Assembly: GCA_002295635.1 (NCBI GenBank)
Contig: DBHK01000010.1
Span: 42,386 to 106,385, forward strand
Length of the DNA: 64,000 bases
Source of the DNA: UBA830 sp002295635
GTDB lineage: Bacteria > Pseudomonadota > Alphaproteobacteria > MPNO01 > UBA830
Direction: 5' to 3'
Shown: in pieces, positions 17,489-26,872 of the stretch
How positions within the stretch are numbered: the stretch's first letter is position 1
How the letters are laid out: every line of letters begins with the position of its first letter
The notes under the pieces: generated by a model
Seen by the model: only the letters and a program-made list of their open reading frames with translations
The model's database searches: none
What the model was told of the DNA's origin: nothing
Program-made: the position numbers and the translations under genes

Positions 17489-17655
17489 GGTTTTAATGGA
17501 TCAGTTTCTATCTCAAATTTACACACCAAGGCCACACTCCGCGGTAAACATACACCCATGTCTTTACCTCTGTAGCCGGGAACACTTAACCGTTAAGGGT
17601 CTGCTCAAATTTGACCCTCAATGGGAAATTTATATTGCTGGAAAGCATACAAACA

Positions 17656-20600
17656 CTATGCATCCAACAACTTTTCTACGCCGGGTAAATAAGCTACAGC
17701 GGCCCGAAATTCGCCGGTTAGTGCTATCTTTTTAGGCAAATCTATCTCCACCTCATGATTATTATCCGTCCCCACGATAAGGACGACCTTGCACTTTCCA
17801 GGCTGGCCTGCGTTGAGCGCGTGTTGGATTCCAGGAAGCGACCTTTCATCGTTGATCACGATTTTTAGCCCGGTGGATGCCGCGGCCAACACTTCGTCCA
17901 ACGGACGAATTTTCGTAGCCGATAGCCGCGTCCCATCGCCTTCCGCTCGTATCTCAATATTCAACAGCACTCTCTGCCCACTCTCCAATAGCTCTCGGCT
18001 GGTAGAAAGTAGTTCAGAAAATAGCACCACCTCGAAAACACCGGACGAGTCAGATAATTGTACAAATGCAAATCGATTGCCTTTGGCAGAGGTCCGTTCC
18101 TGGCGGCTAATGACCACACCGGCGACTTTGGGCGACGTACCTACCATTGCAGCAGTCAGTTCGTTGGCCGGAGTTACCCGAAGGTGGCGCAGCTGGCCCG
18201 CATAGGCGTCAAGTGGATGGGCCGACAGGTAAGACCCAACAGCCTCAAATTCATGGGTGAGGCGTTCCATTAAAGGCCAATCCAGAGTGTCAGGGAGGCG
18301 GAGCCGCATATTGTCATCCTCCCCAACAACAGCGTCGAAGAGACTCTCTTGGCCACTCGACCGTTCCTGCGCCGATTGGACGGCGAGGCGCATGACGCTC
18401 TCCGCACCTTCGAACAAGCGCTTACGGTTAGCGTCGAGGCTGTCCAATGCACCCGCTCGGACTAAATTTTCGAACTGACGCTTATTGGCTCCAGTCTGAC
18501 CAAGACGAGTCGCGTAATCGGCTAGATCCGCGTAATCGCCATTCGTAGATCTCTCTGCCACCAAATCATCCATTGCTTGGCGACCCACATTCTTAATTGC
18601 GGCAAGCGCGTAGCGGACCGCGGGAACGGTTGCACCGTTGACAATAGACTCAACTCCGAAGACGACCCCAGACTTATTGATATCGGGCGGCAATAACGGA
18701 ATCTTCAACCTGTCCAGTTCCTGGCGGAAGGCATTAAGCTTGTCGGTATTACCCAAATCTAGAGTCATAGAAGCAGCAAGAAACTCAACAGGATAATTAG
18801 CTTTAAGATATGCGGTTTGATAGGCCACAAGCGCATAAGCTGCAGCATGGGACTTGTTGAATCCGTATCCCGCAAACTTGTCGACCTGATCGAAAATGAG
18901 ACCAGCCTTTGCCCGGTCGACGCCATTCCCTACCGCGCCTTCGACGAAATCGTTCCTCTGAGCCTCCATTTCCGACGCAATCTTTTTACCCATGGCGCGG
19001 CGCAATAAGTCGGCGCTACCTAGCGAATAACCAGATAATACCTGAGCAATCTGCATCACTTGTTCTTGGTAGATCATCACACCATATGTTTCTTCGAGAA
19101 TTGGCTGAAGCGTCGGGTAGAGGTAATCTGGCTCTTCCTCACCGTGCTTGCATGCTATATAGCGCGGGATGTTATCCATCGGTCCCGGACGATAAAGTGC
19201 TACCAGAGCGATGATATCCTCGAACGTATCCGGACGCATATTGCGGAGCACGTCTCGCATGCCGGAGCTTTCTAATTGAAAAACGCCGACTGTGTCACCC
19301 TTGGACAGCATTGCGAAGGTCTCTTTGTCTGACAGCGGCAGGTTGAGCAGATCTGGCGGGGCTTCCCGCTTCGCAATCAACTCGATAGCCCGCTGCAAAA
19401 CGGTAAGCGTCTTCAGACCAAGAAAATCAAACTTCACAAGACCAGCCGACTCCGCGTATTTCATAGAAAACTGGGTCGCCGGCATATCGGAGCGCGGATC
19501 CTTGTAGAGAGGTACTAGCTCCGCCAGCCTCCGATCGCCAATAATTACGCCAGCAGCATGGGTTGATGCATGCCGAAATAGACCCTCCAGCTTCAGTGAA
19601 TGATCGATCAGCTGGGCAACACTTTCGTCGTCCTCACGCAGCGACTGCAATTGGGGCTCGCCGTCAATTGCTTCCTGCAATGTTGGTGGGTGCGCAGGGT
19701 TAAACGGCACAAGTTTGGTAATCTTATCGACTTGGCCGTACGGCATCCCGAGTACGCGACCGACATCTCGCAGCACGGCGCGAGCCTGGAGCTTTCCGAA
19801 GGTGATAATCTGCGCTACTTTTTCCTCGCCGTATTTATCCTGAACATAGCGTATCACTTCGTCGCGACGATCTTGGCAGAAATCGACATCGAAGTCAGGC
19901 ATCGATACGCGCTCCGGGTTTAGAAAACGTTCAAACAGAAGCCCAAACTTTAATGGGTCTAGATCGGTGATAGTCAGGGCCCATGCAACGACAGAGCCGG
20001 CGCCCGAACCGCGACCTGGCCCTACTGGAATACCCTGCTCTTTAGACCACTGAATGAAGTCCGCAACGATAAGAAAATAGCCGGAAAAACCCATTTTTAT
20101 GATGACATTCAGCTCGAATTCTAGTCTCTCGCGATATGGCCTGAACGTCTCTTCCGCCGCCTCTTCAGTTATTTCCGCGTTATAAACATGGTTCTTTAGG
20201 CGAGCATCCAGTCCTTTTTTCGCCATTAAGCGCAGCGCCTCTTCTTCATTCGAAATACCCTCAATTTCAAATGGGGGCAGAATTGGGTCTCGCTCCATTG
20301 GCATATAGGCACAGCGTTTTGCAATAACTACCGTATTGTCGATCGCCTCCGGCAGATCAGCAAATAACTCGCGCATTTCGTCGGCCGATTTAAAATGGTG
20401 GTGCTTGGTAAGACGGCGCCGGTCCCGCTCCACGACATAGGTTCCGCCCGCGATGCATAGCAGCGCATCATGCGCCTCATGCATATCAATGGTAGAAAAA
20501 TAGGCATCATTAGTGGCAACCAACGGAATATCGTAATCGTAGGCGAGTTTCAGAAGCCCCGCCTCTATCTGACGCTCCAATGTTGTTCCATGTCGTTGAA

Positions 20601-21135
20601 TCTCGATATAAAAGCGGCCCGGAAATATTTTAGCTAAACTTTTACACATTACCTCTGCCGCCGTCCCCTGACCTTCGGAGACCAACCGCCCCAACGGCCC
20701 ATCGGGGCCGCCCGATAAACACAGTAGGCCGTCGGATCGTTGAGAAATCTTCTCCAACGTTGTGTGGGTATCACCGTGATCAGTAGTAAGAAACGCATTG
20801 GACGTAATTTCCATCAGGTTCTCGTAGCCCTCTTCATCCTTTACAAGGAGAACTAATCGATCATGGCGTGTAACCTCCCCCTTACCGCCAGTTTTGTGGG
20901 CCGCCGCTCCTTCTCGCGCGACATCCATCTGTGTGCCGATGATCGGTTGGATGCCGGATTGCGATGCAACATGGGCGAATTCGAGTGCGCCAAACAGATT
21001 GTTAGTATCAGTAACCGCGACTGCTGGATATTCATGCAACTTACATAACTCGACCAACTGTGAAAGCTTGATAGCCCCCTCGGATAGAGAATATGCAGTG
21101 TGCACCCGAAGATGGATGAAACTCGGATCAATCAT
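17656..21135 (-). CDS. dnaE: DNA polymerase III alpha subunit
   Basis: Replicative polymerase of the chromosome. The 1159-residue protein has an N-terminal PHP domain (from HLRVHTAYSLSEGA, about residues 1-200), the polymerase core with GPGRGSGAGSVV near residue 375 and the catalytic aspartates in PDFDVDF at 413-419, the finger region, helix-hairpin-helix region, and an OB fold near the C-terminus (VAGVVISRQERTSAKG). It is the DnaE1 type. A terminator separates it from lolD upstream, so it is transcribed on its own. Confidence 0.97.
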   Translation of the reverse strand: MIDPSFIHLRVHTAYSLSEGAIKLSQLVELCKLHEYPAVAVTDTNNLFGALEFAHVASQSGIQPIIGTQMDVAREGAAAHKTGGKGEVTRHDRLVLLVKDEEGYENLMEITSNAFLTTDHGDTHTTLEKISQRSDGLLCLSGGPDGPLGRLVSEGQGTAAEVMCKSLAKIFPGRFYIEIQRHGTTLERQIEAGLLKLAYDYDIPLVATNDAYFSTIDMHEAHDALLCIAGGTYVVERDRRRLTKHHHFKSADEMRELFADLPEAIDNTVVIAKRCAYMPMERDPILPPFEIEGISNEEEALRLMAKKGLDARLKNHVYNAEITEEAAEETFRPYRERLEFELNVIIKMGFSGYFLIVADFIQWSKEQGIPVGPGRGSGAGSVVAWALTITDLDPLKFGLLFERFLNPERVSMPDFDVDFCQDRRDEVIRYVQDKYGEEKVAQIITFGKLQARAVLRDVGRVLGMPYGQVDKITKLVPFNPAHPPTLQEAIDGEPQLQSLREDDESVAQLIDHSLKLEGLFRHASTHAAGVIIGDRRLAELVPLYKDPRSDMPATQFSMKYAESAGLVKFDFLGLKTLTVLQRAIELIAKREAPPDLLNLPLSDKETFAMLSKGDTVGVFQLESSGMRDVLRNMRPDTFEDIIALVALYRPGPMDNIPRYIACKHGEEEPDYLYPTLQPILEETYGVMIYQEQVMQIAQVLSGYSLGSADLLRRAMGKKIASEMEAQRNDFVEGAVGNGVDRAKAGLIFDQVDKFAGYGFNKSHAAAYALVAYQTAYLKANYPVEFLAASMTLDLGNTDKLNAFRQELDRLKIPLLPPDINKSGVVFGVESIVNGATVPAVRYALAAIKNVGRQAMDDLVAERSTNGDYADLADYATRLGQTGANKRQFENLVRAGALDSLDANRKRLFEGAESVMRLAVQSAQERSSGQESLFDAVVGEDDNMRLRLPDTLDWPLMERLTHEFEAVGSYLSAHPLDAYAGQLRHLRVTPANELTAAMVGTSPKVAGVVISRQERTSAKGNRFAFVQLSDSSGVFEVVLFSELLSTSRELLESGQRVLLNIEIRAEGDGTRLSATKIRPLDEVLAAASTGLKIVINDERSLPGIQHALNAGQPGKCKVVLIVGTDNNHEVEIDLPKKIALTGEFRAAVAYLPGVEKLLDA

Positions 21136-21245
21136 CCGTTAAGCTTATAGCGAATCGCAAACCTATGGAGATGTGTGCGTCAAATTTTTTGCGAATTAAT
21201 CCGCACGCATATACCGTTACCCTGAAAACTATAAATACGGGCTGT

Positions 21246-21280
21246 AAAAAGAGAAACCCAATTTCTGACTAGATTTGGGT
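21246..21280 (-). terminator. Rho-independent terminator after lolD
   Basis: On the minus strand ACCCAA (21280-21275) pairs with TTGGGT (21261-21256), followed by TTCTCTTTTT. It starts about 11 bases after the lolD stop at 21291 and separates proS-lolC-lolD from dnaE. Confidence 0.6.
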
Positions 21281-21290
21281 AATTAGAACT

Positions 21291-21971
21291 TCAAACTTCT
21301 TCCATCATTCCACCGCGGATCGTCAGCGTTCTGTCTAGGCGAGATGCCAAATTAGGATTATGGGTAGCTACGAGTGCAGACACACCCGTATCACGGGTAA
21401 GCGCCATCAACAACTCAAAAACCCGCTCAGCGGTCTCTTGGTCAAGGTTACCCGTAGGCTCATCGGCGATTAGCAAGTCCGGTCTATTTGCCATGGCACG
21501 GGCAATGGCTACGCGCTGTTGTTCGCCCCCCGAAAGTTTTGCTGGCCGGTGAGTAGCTCGCTCAGCGAGGCCTACCATATCCAGTAATACCTGCGCCCTC
21601 TCCTGAGCAACAGACTTCGATTGCGCTGCGATCATTTGCGGCACGACTATATTTTCCAAAGCTGAAAATTCAGGCAATAGGTGGTGAAACTGATAGATGA
21701 AACCGATGGTTTTACGCCGCAGAGCTGAGCGCTTCTCATCAGTGAGCGGGCTACAGTCAACACCGGCGACCCAGATTCTGCCTTCATCGGGGCGCTCGAG
21801 AAGTCCCGCTATATGTAGCAGCGTCGATTTGCCGGCTCCTGATGGGCCAACCAGGGCAACGGTTTCCCCGGGCTGTATAGTTAACGAAGCACCACGAAGG
21901 ACTTGGAGATGGTTATCCGCCTGTTTAAACGTTCGTCGAATATCCTCTAGTGCCAACGCAGCGTCACTCAT
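21291..21971 (-). CDS. lolD: Lipoprotein-releasing ABC transporter ATPase LolD
   Basis: ATPase of the LolCDE complex that extracts outer-membrane-destined lipoproteins from the inner membrane. Walker A GPSGAGKS is at residues 42-49, the Q-loop is in FIYQFHHLLPEF, which has the LolD-type HLLPEF sequence, the signature LSGGE at 146-150 and Walker B LLIADEP at 166-172. It overlaps lolC by 8 bp. Confidence 0.95.
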   Translation of the reverse strand: MSDAALALEDIRRTFKQADNHLQVLRGASLTIQPGETVALVGPSGAGKSTLLHIAGLLERPDEGRIWVAGVDCSPLTDEKRSALRRKTIGFIYQFHHLLPEFSALENIVVPQMIAAQSKSVAQERAQVLLDMVGLAERATHRPAKLSGGEQQRVAIARAMANRPDLLIADEPTGNLDQETAERVFELLMALTRDTGVSALVATHNPNLASRLDRTLTIRGGMMEEV

Positions 21972-23214
21972 ATCGTAGCGCCTCTACCGGATCTAGGCGA
22001 GCAGCACGCCATGCTGGGTAAAGTACGGCCAGAAAAGATAGGCCGAGAGACATACAGATGATGCTTATCACATCGGAGGTCTCGACAACCGACGGCAACT
22101 GCGACAGGAAATAGATCTCTGCCGCAAAAAGTTCAGTCCCAGTCAAAGCCTGCAGCAACTGTCTAATTGTTTCTATGTTGTCAGCAAAGACAATGCCAAG
22201 AATGAAACCAATAGCCGTTCCGATTATCCCGACAGAGGCACCCGCAAGTAGGAAAACGCGCATCACCATGCTGCGCGTCGCCCCCATCGTACGCAGAATT
22301 GCAATATCGCGACCCTTATCTTTTACCATCATAATCATGCCCGAAATGATGTTAAACGCTGCGACCAATATAATCAGCGTCAAGATAAGAAACATCACGT
22401 TGCGTTCCACCTTGATCGCATTGAAAAAACTAGAGTTAGCTTGTTGCCAGTCCACGATGCGCAGGGGTCGATCCGCCGCGTGATCGATATCGATACGTGT
22501 TTTGGGCACCAGGTCGGGATCTTCGAGGAAAACCTCAATATTTGTCACCGCCCCTTTCGAGCGGAAGTAAATCTGGGCGGCTTCAAGCGGCATAAATACA
22601 AAACTTGAATCGTACTCAAACATACCGATCTCGAACACAGCGGCGATACGATATCGTTTGCTTCTCGGGATGCTACCAAATGCAGTAGGATTCGACTGCG
22701 GCGATACCAGTCGGATTGTATCACCCGTCTTCACTCCAAATTTCGTAGAAAATCGGGACCCCACGATCACACTGTTCCGGCCCTTAAAATCGTCTAACGT
22801 CCCGGCGCGGATGTTATCCGCAATTATCTTGCGCTCCCGGATATCGTCAGGCCGCACTCCTCGAACTATAGCGCCGGCTGCAACATTGTTAGCACTGACG
22901 AGTGCTTGACCCTCGACAGTTGGTATAACCCGCGTAACGCCTTTGATTAGGGCGATCTTATCCGCAAGAGAATCAAAATTAGTCAAAGGCTGATTGTTTA
23001 ACTCATATACCCCAAGGTGACCATTCAATCCTAGTATCCGTTGCAAAAGTTCGGCGCGAAATCCATTCATCACTGACATAACAATAATCAGGGTGGCCAC
23101 CCCTAATGCTATACCAGTCAACGAAAATCCCGCGATTACGGATACAAAACCTTCTTCCCGCCGCGCGCGAAGGTAACGGAGCGCTACCATCCGCTCAAAG
23201 GCGTTAAATATCAT
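21964..23214 (-). CDS. lolC: Lipoprotein-releasing system permease LolC/LolE
   Basis: Membrane subunit of the lipoprotein extraction machine. The 416-residue protein starts with FERMVALRYLRARR, has one membrane segment at about 25-48, a large periplasmic domain, and three more segments in the C-terminal FtsX domain (about 270-400). Only one such gene lies next to lolD, which fits the single LolF-like permease of many alphaproteobacteria, so it may form a homodimer. It overlaps both proS (4 bp, ATGA) and lolD. Confidence 0.93.
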   Translation of the reverse strand: MIFNAFERMVALRYLRARREEGFVSVIAGFSLTGIALGVATLIIVMSVMNGFRAELLQRILGLNGHLGVYELNNQPLTNFDSLADKIALIKGVTRVIPTVEGQALVSANNVAAGAIVRGVRPDDIRERKIIADNIRAGTLDDFKGRNSVIVGSRFSTKFGVKTGDTIRLVSPQSNPTAFGSIPRSKRYRIAAVFEIGMFEYDSSFVFMPLEAAQIYFRSKGAVTNIEVFLEDPDLVPKTRIDIDHAADRPLRIVDWQQANSSFFNAIKVERNVMFLILTLIILVAAFNIISGMIMMVKDKGRDIAILRTMGATRSMVMRVFLLAGASVGIIGTAIGFILGIVFADNIETIRQLLQALTGTELFAAEIYFLSQLPSVVETSDVISIICMSLGLSFLAVLYPAWRAARLDPVEALRYE

Positions 23215-24524
23215 CCTATAAGCCGAGCAATTGCGGATTCGAGAGAAACCTCCGCGGTCTCACCGCTGGCTCGGTTCTTCAAATCGACAACTCCACTCTT
23301 AAGGCCACGGGGTCCGGCCACGATCTGCCATGGAATACCAATCAGATCCATGTCCGCGAATTTGGCCCCGGCTCGTTCGTCGCGGTCCTCATACAGTGGA
23401 TCTTTACCGGCCGCCTTTAGCTTAACGTAAAGATCCTCACAAATTGAAACGCAATCCGCATCACCAATTTTGAGATTGATCACGGCCACCCCAAAGGGCG
23501 CCACCGACTCTGGCCAAACAATCCCATTGTCGTCATGGAAAGCTTCGATAATCCCGCCAACTAAACGCGAAACACCGATACCATATGAGCCCATTTCGGG
23601 GAACAATTGGTCCCCGTCGGGACCAGTGACTAGCGCGTTCATCGCCTCCGAATATTTTGTGCCGAAATAGAATATATGGCCGACCTCGATACCACGGGCT
23701 TTGACCAAAGCATCACCTATCTTAGCCGCCTCGGTTTTGTCATGTTTTTCGTCACTCGCCGCGTAAAAGCTTATCCACCGATCGACTACTGGCTGTAGGT
23801 CGACACTATAATCTACGTCGTGGTCCAGTACGTCAAACTCCAGCAGCTCCCGGTGACAAAACACCTCGCTCTCGCCGGTCTCGGCAAGAATAACGAATTC
23901 ATGGCTCAGGTCACCGCCGATAGGCCCCGTGTCCGCGGCCAGCGGGATAACTTTAAGACCCATCCTCGCAAAGGTTCGTAGGTACGCGACGAACATTTTA
24001 TTATATGTGGCGCGTGCGCCTTCGTATGTCAGGTCGAAAGAATAGGAATCTTTCATCAGGAATTCTCGACCACGCATCACTCCAAACCGAGGTCTAACTT
24101 CGTCTCGGAATTTCCATTGAATGTGATAGAGAAGCTTGGGTAGATCCTTATAGCTACGGATATGGGCGCGAACAATTTCTGTTATCATTTCCTCATTTGT
24201 CGGCCCATAGAGCATGTCACGGTCATGTCGGTCTCGGATTCGTAACATTTCGGCACCATAATCGGCAAAACGGCCACTTTCCTGCCATAACTCCGCAGGC
24301 TGGATGGTTGGCATCAGCAGTTCCTGACAACCCGCAGCATCCTGTTCCTCACGAATGATCTGCTCAATCTTGCGAAGAACACGAAGGCCTAGCGGTAGCC
24401 AAGAATATATTCCGGCGCTGGACTGACGGATCATTCCGGCACGCAGCATTAATCGATGTGAAACAATTTGCGCCTCCGCGGGATCTTCCTTGAGCGTCGG
24501 CAGAAAATATTGCGACATACGCAT
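23211..24524 (-). CDS. proS: Prolyl-tRNA synthetase, short alphaproteobacterial form
   Basis: Charges tRNA(Pro). At 437 residues it is the short form that lacks most of the INS editing domain (E. coli is 572), as expected for alphaproteobacteria. Class II motif 1 is in SWLPLGLRVLRKIEQIIREE, motif 2 in KFRDEVRPRFGVMRGREFLMKD, and motif 3 in GIGVSRLVGGIIE. The first ATG is supported by a GGAGG site about 10 bases upstream. In related genomes DUF1467 precedes it; here 7 kb of other genes intervene. Confidence 0.97.
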   Translation of the reverse strand: MRMSQYFLPTLKEDPAEAQIVSHRLMLRAGMIRQSSAGIYSWLPLGLRVLRKIEQIIREEQDAAGCQELLMPTIQPAELWQESGRFADYGAEMLRIRDRHDRDMLYGPTNEEMITEIVRAHIRSYKDLPKLLYHIQWKFRDEVRPRFGVMRGREFLMKDSYSFDLTYEGARATYNKMFVAYLRTFARMGLKVIPLAADTGPIGGDLSHEFVILAETGESEVFCHRELLEFDVLDHDVDYSVDLQPVVDRWISFYAASDEKHDKTEAAKIGDALVKARGIEVGHIFYFGTKYSEAMNALVTGPDGDQLFPEMGSYGIGVSRLVGGIIEAFHDDNGIVWPESVAPFGVAVINLKIGDADCVSICEDLYVKLKAAGKDPLYEDRDERAGAKFADMDLIGIPWQIVAGPRGLKSGVVDLKNRASGETAEVSLESAIARLIG

Positions 24525-24799
24525 GAGCGAAACAGCCTCCCTTAACGTGCGAGGCGAACATACGTAATGGCGGATCGACCCGCAACGTAAACTGGGGCAA
24601 CAAAAACCTAGTTACTGTAAGATTTAATTCAACGGCCCTATAATTCTAGGCCGCCCGCGGGCCAAGTTTTCTCAGAAATTCCGTATTGTAGTTCGGGATC
24701 TCGTTTTACATCGGTCTTTTTAGACAACCCATTTATCAAATCAGACCAACTCCTCTCAGAATTCTTGACAGATTGCCTTCTTAGCTGTTTCGTCGCCAG
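24525..24799. other. Divergent intergenic region proS / membrane protein
   Basis: These 275 bases must hold the promoters of proS (minus) and of the membrane protein gene (plus). A/T-rich stretches are present around 24620-24760, but I find no clear -35/-10 pair or operator. Confidence 0.4.
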
Positions 24800-26512
24800 A
24801 TGGTTCGTTTTTCCCTTTTCGCGGTCGCAACCGCAGCCGTGTTATGCGCTATTTGGCGGACCTATCAGTTCGGTGACATTGATCTGGTCAGCGATCAGGC
24901 GTTTTTTACCCAGTGGGTTCGAAGGCTTTCAGAGTCGACGCACCTGCTGCCTCCAAACGAGGAAGGCGGCGCATGGCCACTGGAACTGATCCGCGATGAG
25001 AGGAATTTCCTAGGCGTACTACTTGGGCAAATATACCAAGCACATTCTCTGATATTCACCGTCGTCTCAGTCTTGCTGTATCTTATATCAGCGGCTTTTT
25101 TTGGTGCATCGGTAGAGACCATTGTTGCGGTTAGTATCGCATTCAGCGCGACGGCACTGTTTCTCTTATCCGCATTTCCCGCCTTCATCCGAAATATTTC
25201 CGGGATCAGTGATCGCGGCGCGGTAACAATGATTGCGATAATCCTTGTTTTGGCCTGCAGCAACTCATTCTTCAACGTCTTTTCCGCTTTCGGTCCGCAC
25301 AATGCAGGGGTCATGACCCTTATACTAGCGGTTATTGTCACACAAATATGGGTCACCCCAAGCCAAGCTGGGGTAACACATACTTCGACAAGGCTACTAA
25401 CAATTGCAATGTTTGTGAGTCAATTAGCTGCCGTATACACGCATTATGCCAACGTTTTTATTTTGCCCGCAGCTACCGTGATGGCGTTGGCATTGCAACC
25501 CAACACCGAACTTCTGAAGCGAGTAGTCTCAATTATCAAGTATTCATTGATCATGGTGCTTGCTTTTCTGCCATGGATCGCAGTTGTTATCGTTTATGAC
25601 CCTTCCATTGGTGGCGGCAACAGTAAGCAGACTTTCGGTGGTCAACTGGCGACATTTGTTTTTTCAAATAATGGGTGGCCGGCTTCAAATGCGATAGGCC
25701 GCATTACCCATTGGTTTAAAGAAGCTAGCGCTTTCTATTCGGTACCAGGTCTAGCACTAGGTATGGTCGGAGTTGTTGGTCTTGCCTGGCGTAATGGAAC
25801 GACGTTACCGTTCACAATCGTTCTTACCCATATTCTGATGGGAATCTTTCTTGGAATATTTGGTCAGTACGACCGTACGGTGGCATATTTGATTCCTATG
25901 TTGATTCTAGGTGGCGGCTGGACAATCTACATAGCTGGTACATGTGTTTTCGAGAAAACACGGCCAGCCTCAGTACCTAAAACAATTGGTCTCGCCGTGG
26001 CTAGCTTAGTCGCCATCTCTACGACCCTGCACATTGCGGTAGAGATTCCGAGACTTATGGCACCGGATTCGGTTAAGAATTGGGGTCCTCTGGTAGGGCC
26101 CTCCCACTGGAAATCTGTGGTCGCTGAGTTTGACCGACGGATCCCGATCGGGTCGTACCTAATTCCGTGGGACTATGGGACGCATCATCAATATCGTTCT
26201 ATGTCGGAGAAGGCGGGTCATACAATCAAGGTAATGAGGCCATTAGAAACCTTGGACTCGCACGGAAAAAGCGGAACCTTAAAACACTATATCCACTCCC
26301 GCGGCCTTACATTATCGGCTGATAATCCGGTATTCATATTAGCTCCCAAAACAATTGAGATCGATAGGATTCGCAGCGCTTTCAGCGCCGTGGTAGGCCA
26401 GAAGGGGTTTGGATTAGCAACCGTTAAAAAATTCATATTGGTTGGTGAACGGACACTGCCGCGCCGGAAGCACGGCCCCGGAGGGATCCATCTCTACCTC
26501 GTTAAATGGTAA
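24800..26512 (+). CDS. Polytopic membrane protein, GT-C glycosyltransferase-like
   Basis: I do not recognise a specific family member. The 570-residue protein has a hydrophobic N-terminal helix (about 4-20), a periplasmic loop with acidic residues (GDIDLVSDQAFFTQW, about 25-39), then roughly eight to ten membrane segments to about residue 400 and a soluble C-terminal part (about 405-570). The first-loop acidic residues and the THYAN stretch at about 214-218 resemble lipid-phosphate-sugar glycosyltransferases of the GT39/ArnT type, so transfer of a sugar to an envelope component is possible. It is the only plus-strand gene between 2.5 and 53.6 kb, transcribed divergently from proS, and no clear ribosome site is seen. 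Confidence 0.6.
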   Translation: MVRFSLFAVATAAVLCAIWRTYQFGDIDLVSDQAFFTQWVRRLSESTHLLPPNEEGGAWPLELIRDERNFLGVLLGQIYQAHSLIFTVVSVLLYLISAAFFGASVETIVAVSIAFSATALFLLSAFPAFIRNISGISDRGAVTMIAIILVLACSNSFFNVFSAFGPHNAGVMTLILAVIVTQIWVTPSQAGVTHTSTRLLTIAMFVSQLAAVYTHYANVFILPAATVMALALQPNTELLKRVVSIIKYSLIMVLAFLPWIAVVIVYDPSIGGGNSKQTFGGQLATFVFSNNGWPASNAIGRITHWFKEASAFYSVPGLALGMVGVVGLAWRNGTTLPFTIVLTHILMGIFLGIFGQYDRTVAYLIPMLILGGGWTIYIAGTCVFEKTRPASVPKTIGLAVASLVAISTTLHIAVEIPRLMAPDSVKNWGPLVGPSHWKSVVAEFDRRIPIGSYLIPWDYGTHHQYRSMSEKAGHTIKVMRPLETLDSHGKSGTLKHYIHSRGLTLSADNPVFILAPKTIEIDRIRSAFSAVVGQKGFGLATVKKFILVGERTLPRRKHGPGGIHLYLVKW

Positions 26513-26872
26513 CGCCTCCAAAACCAGCCGTCTTTCTGAACTCAACGTTAACAGTACGGATCGCGCCATCGTCAGCCGTAATCATTTGAGCGAACAGAGC
26601 ATCCCGCGACCTTCCTGCTCGCTGAGTTCGATACATGATTAACGCGATTTAATTCAAATCAATTACCTCTGGGTCAGTTCATACCCCGGCTAACACCCAA
26701 CATTTTTGACTCTTGGAGATAAGGCCTCTACTGCCCTACACAAACAATCAGGCGTATCCAGCATGGAGTAGCTCGCTTCCGGCGGCCGCAATAAGGCTAA
26801 AAGCCTCTCTAATTCGGAAAAAAGGCGGCAGCGGTTCTTATCCGCGGCCGCCCATGCACTTTTGCCACCTCT
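26513..26872. other. Convergent intergenic region (360 bases)
   Basis: Lies between two converging genes. It contains the terminator of the BMP transporter operon at 26818-26852 and a short AGGCT/AGCCT inverted repeat near 26795-26806. I see no convincing gene in the rest. Confidence 0.5.
26818..26852 (-). terminator. Strong Rho-independent terminator of the BMP transporter operon
   Basis: On the minus strand GGCGGCCGCGG (26852-26842), a 7-base loop, then CCGCTGCCGCC (26834-26824), followed by six T. The 11-bp stem has one mismatch. It lies about 20 bases after the substrate-binding-protein stop. Confidence 0.85.

Larger units (their letters stand above)
17322..17655. other. Intergenic region between dnaE end and rpsB start (334 bases)
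   Basis: This stretch holds the rpsB leader with its hairpin and promoter candidate. Nearer the dnaE stop, at 17593-17621, there is an inverted repeat (TTGAGGGTC / GACCCTTAA, one G-U pair) that could be the dnaE terminator, but no T-run follows it. I see no convincing small gene. Confidence 0.5.
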
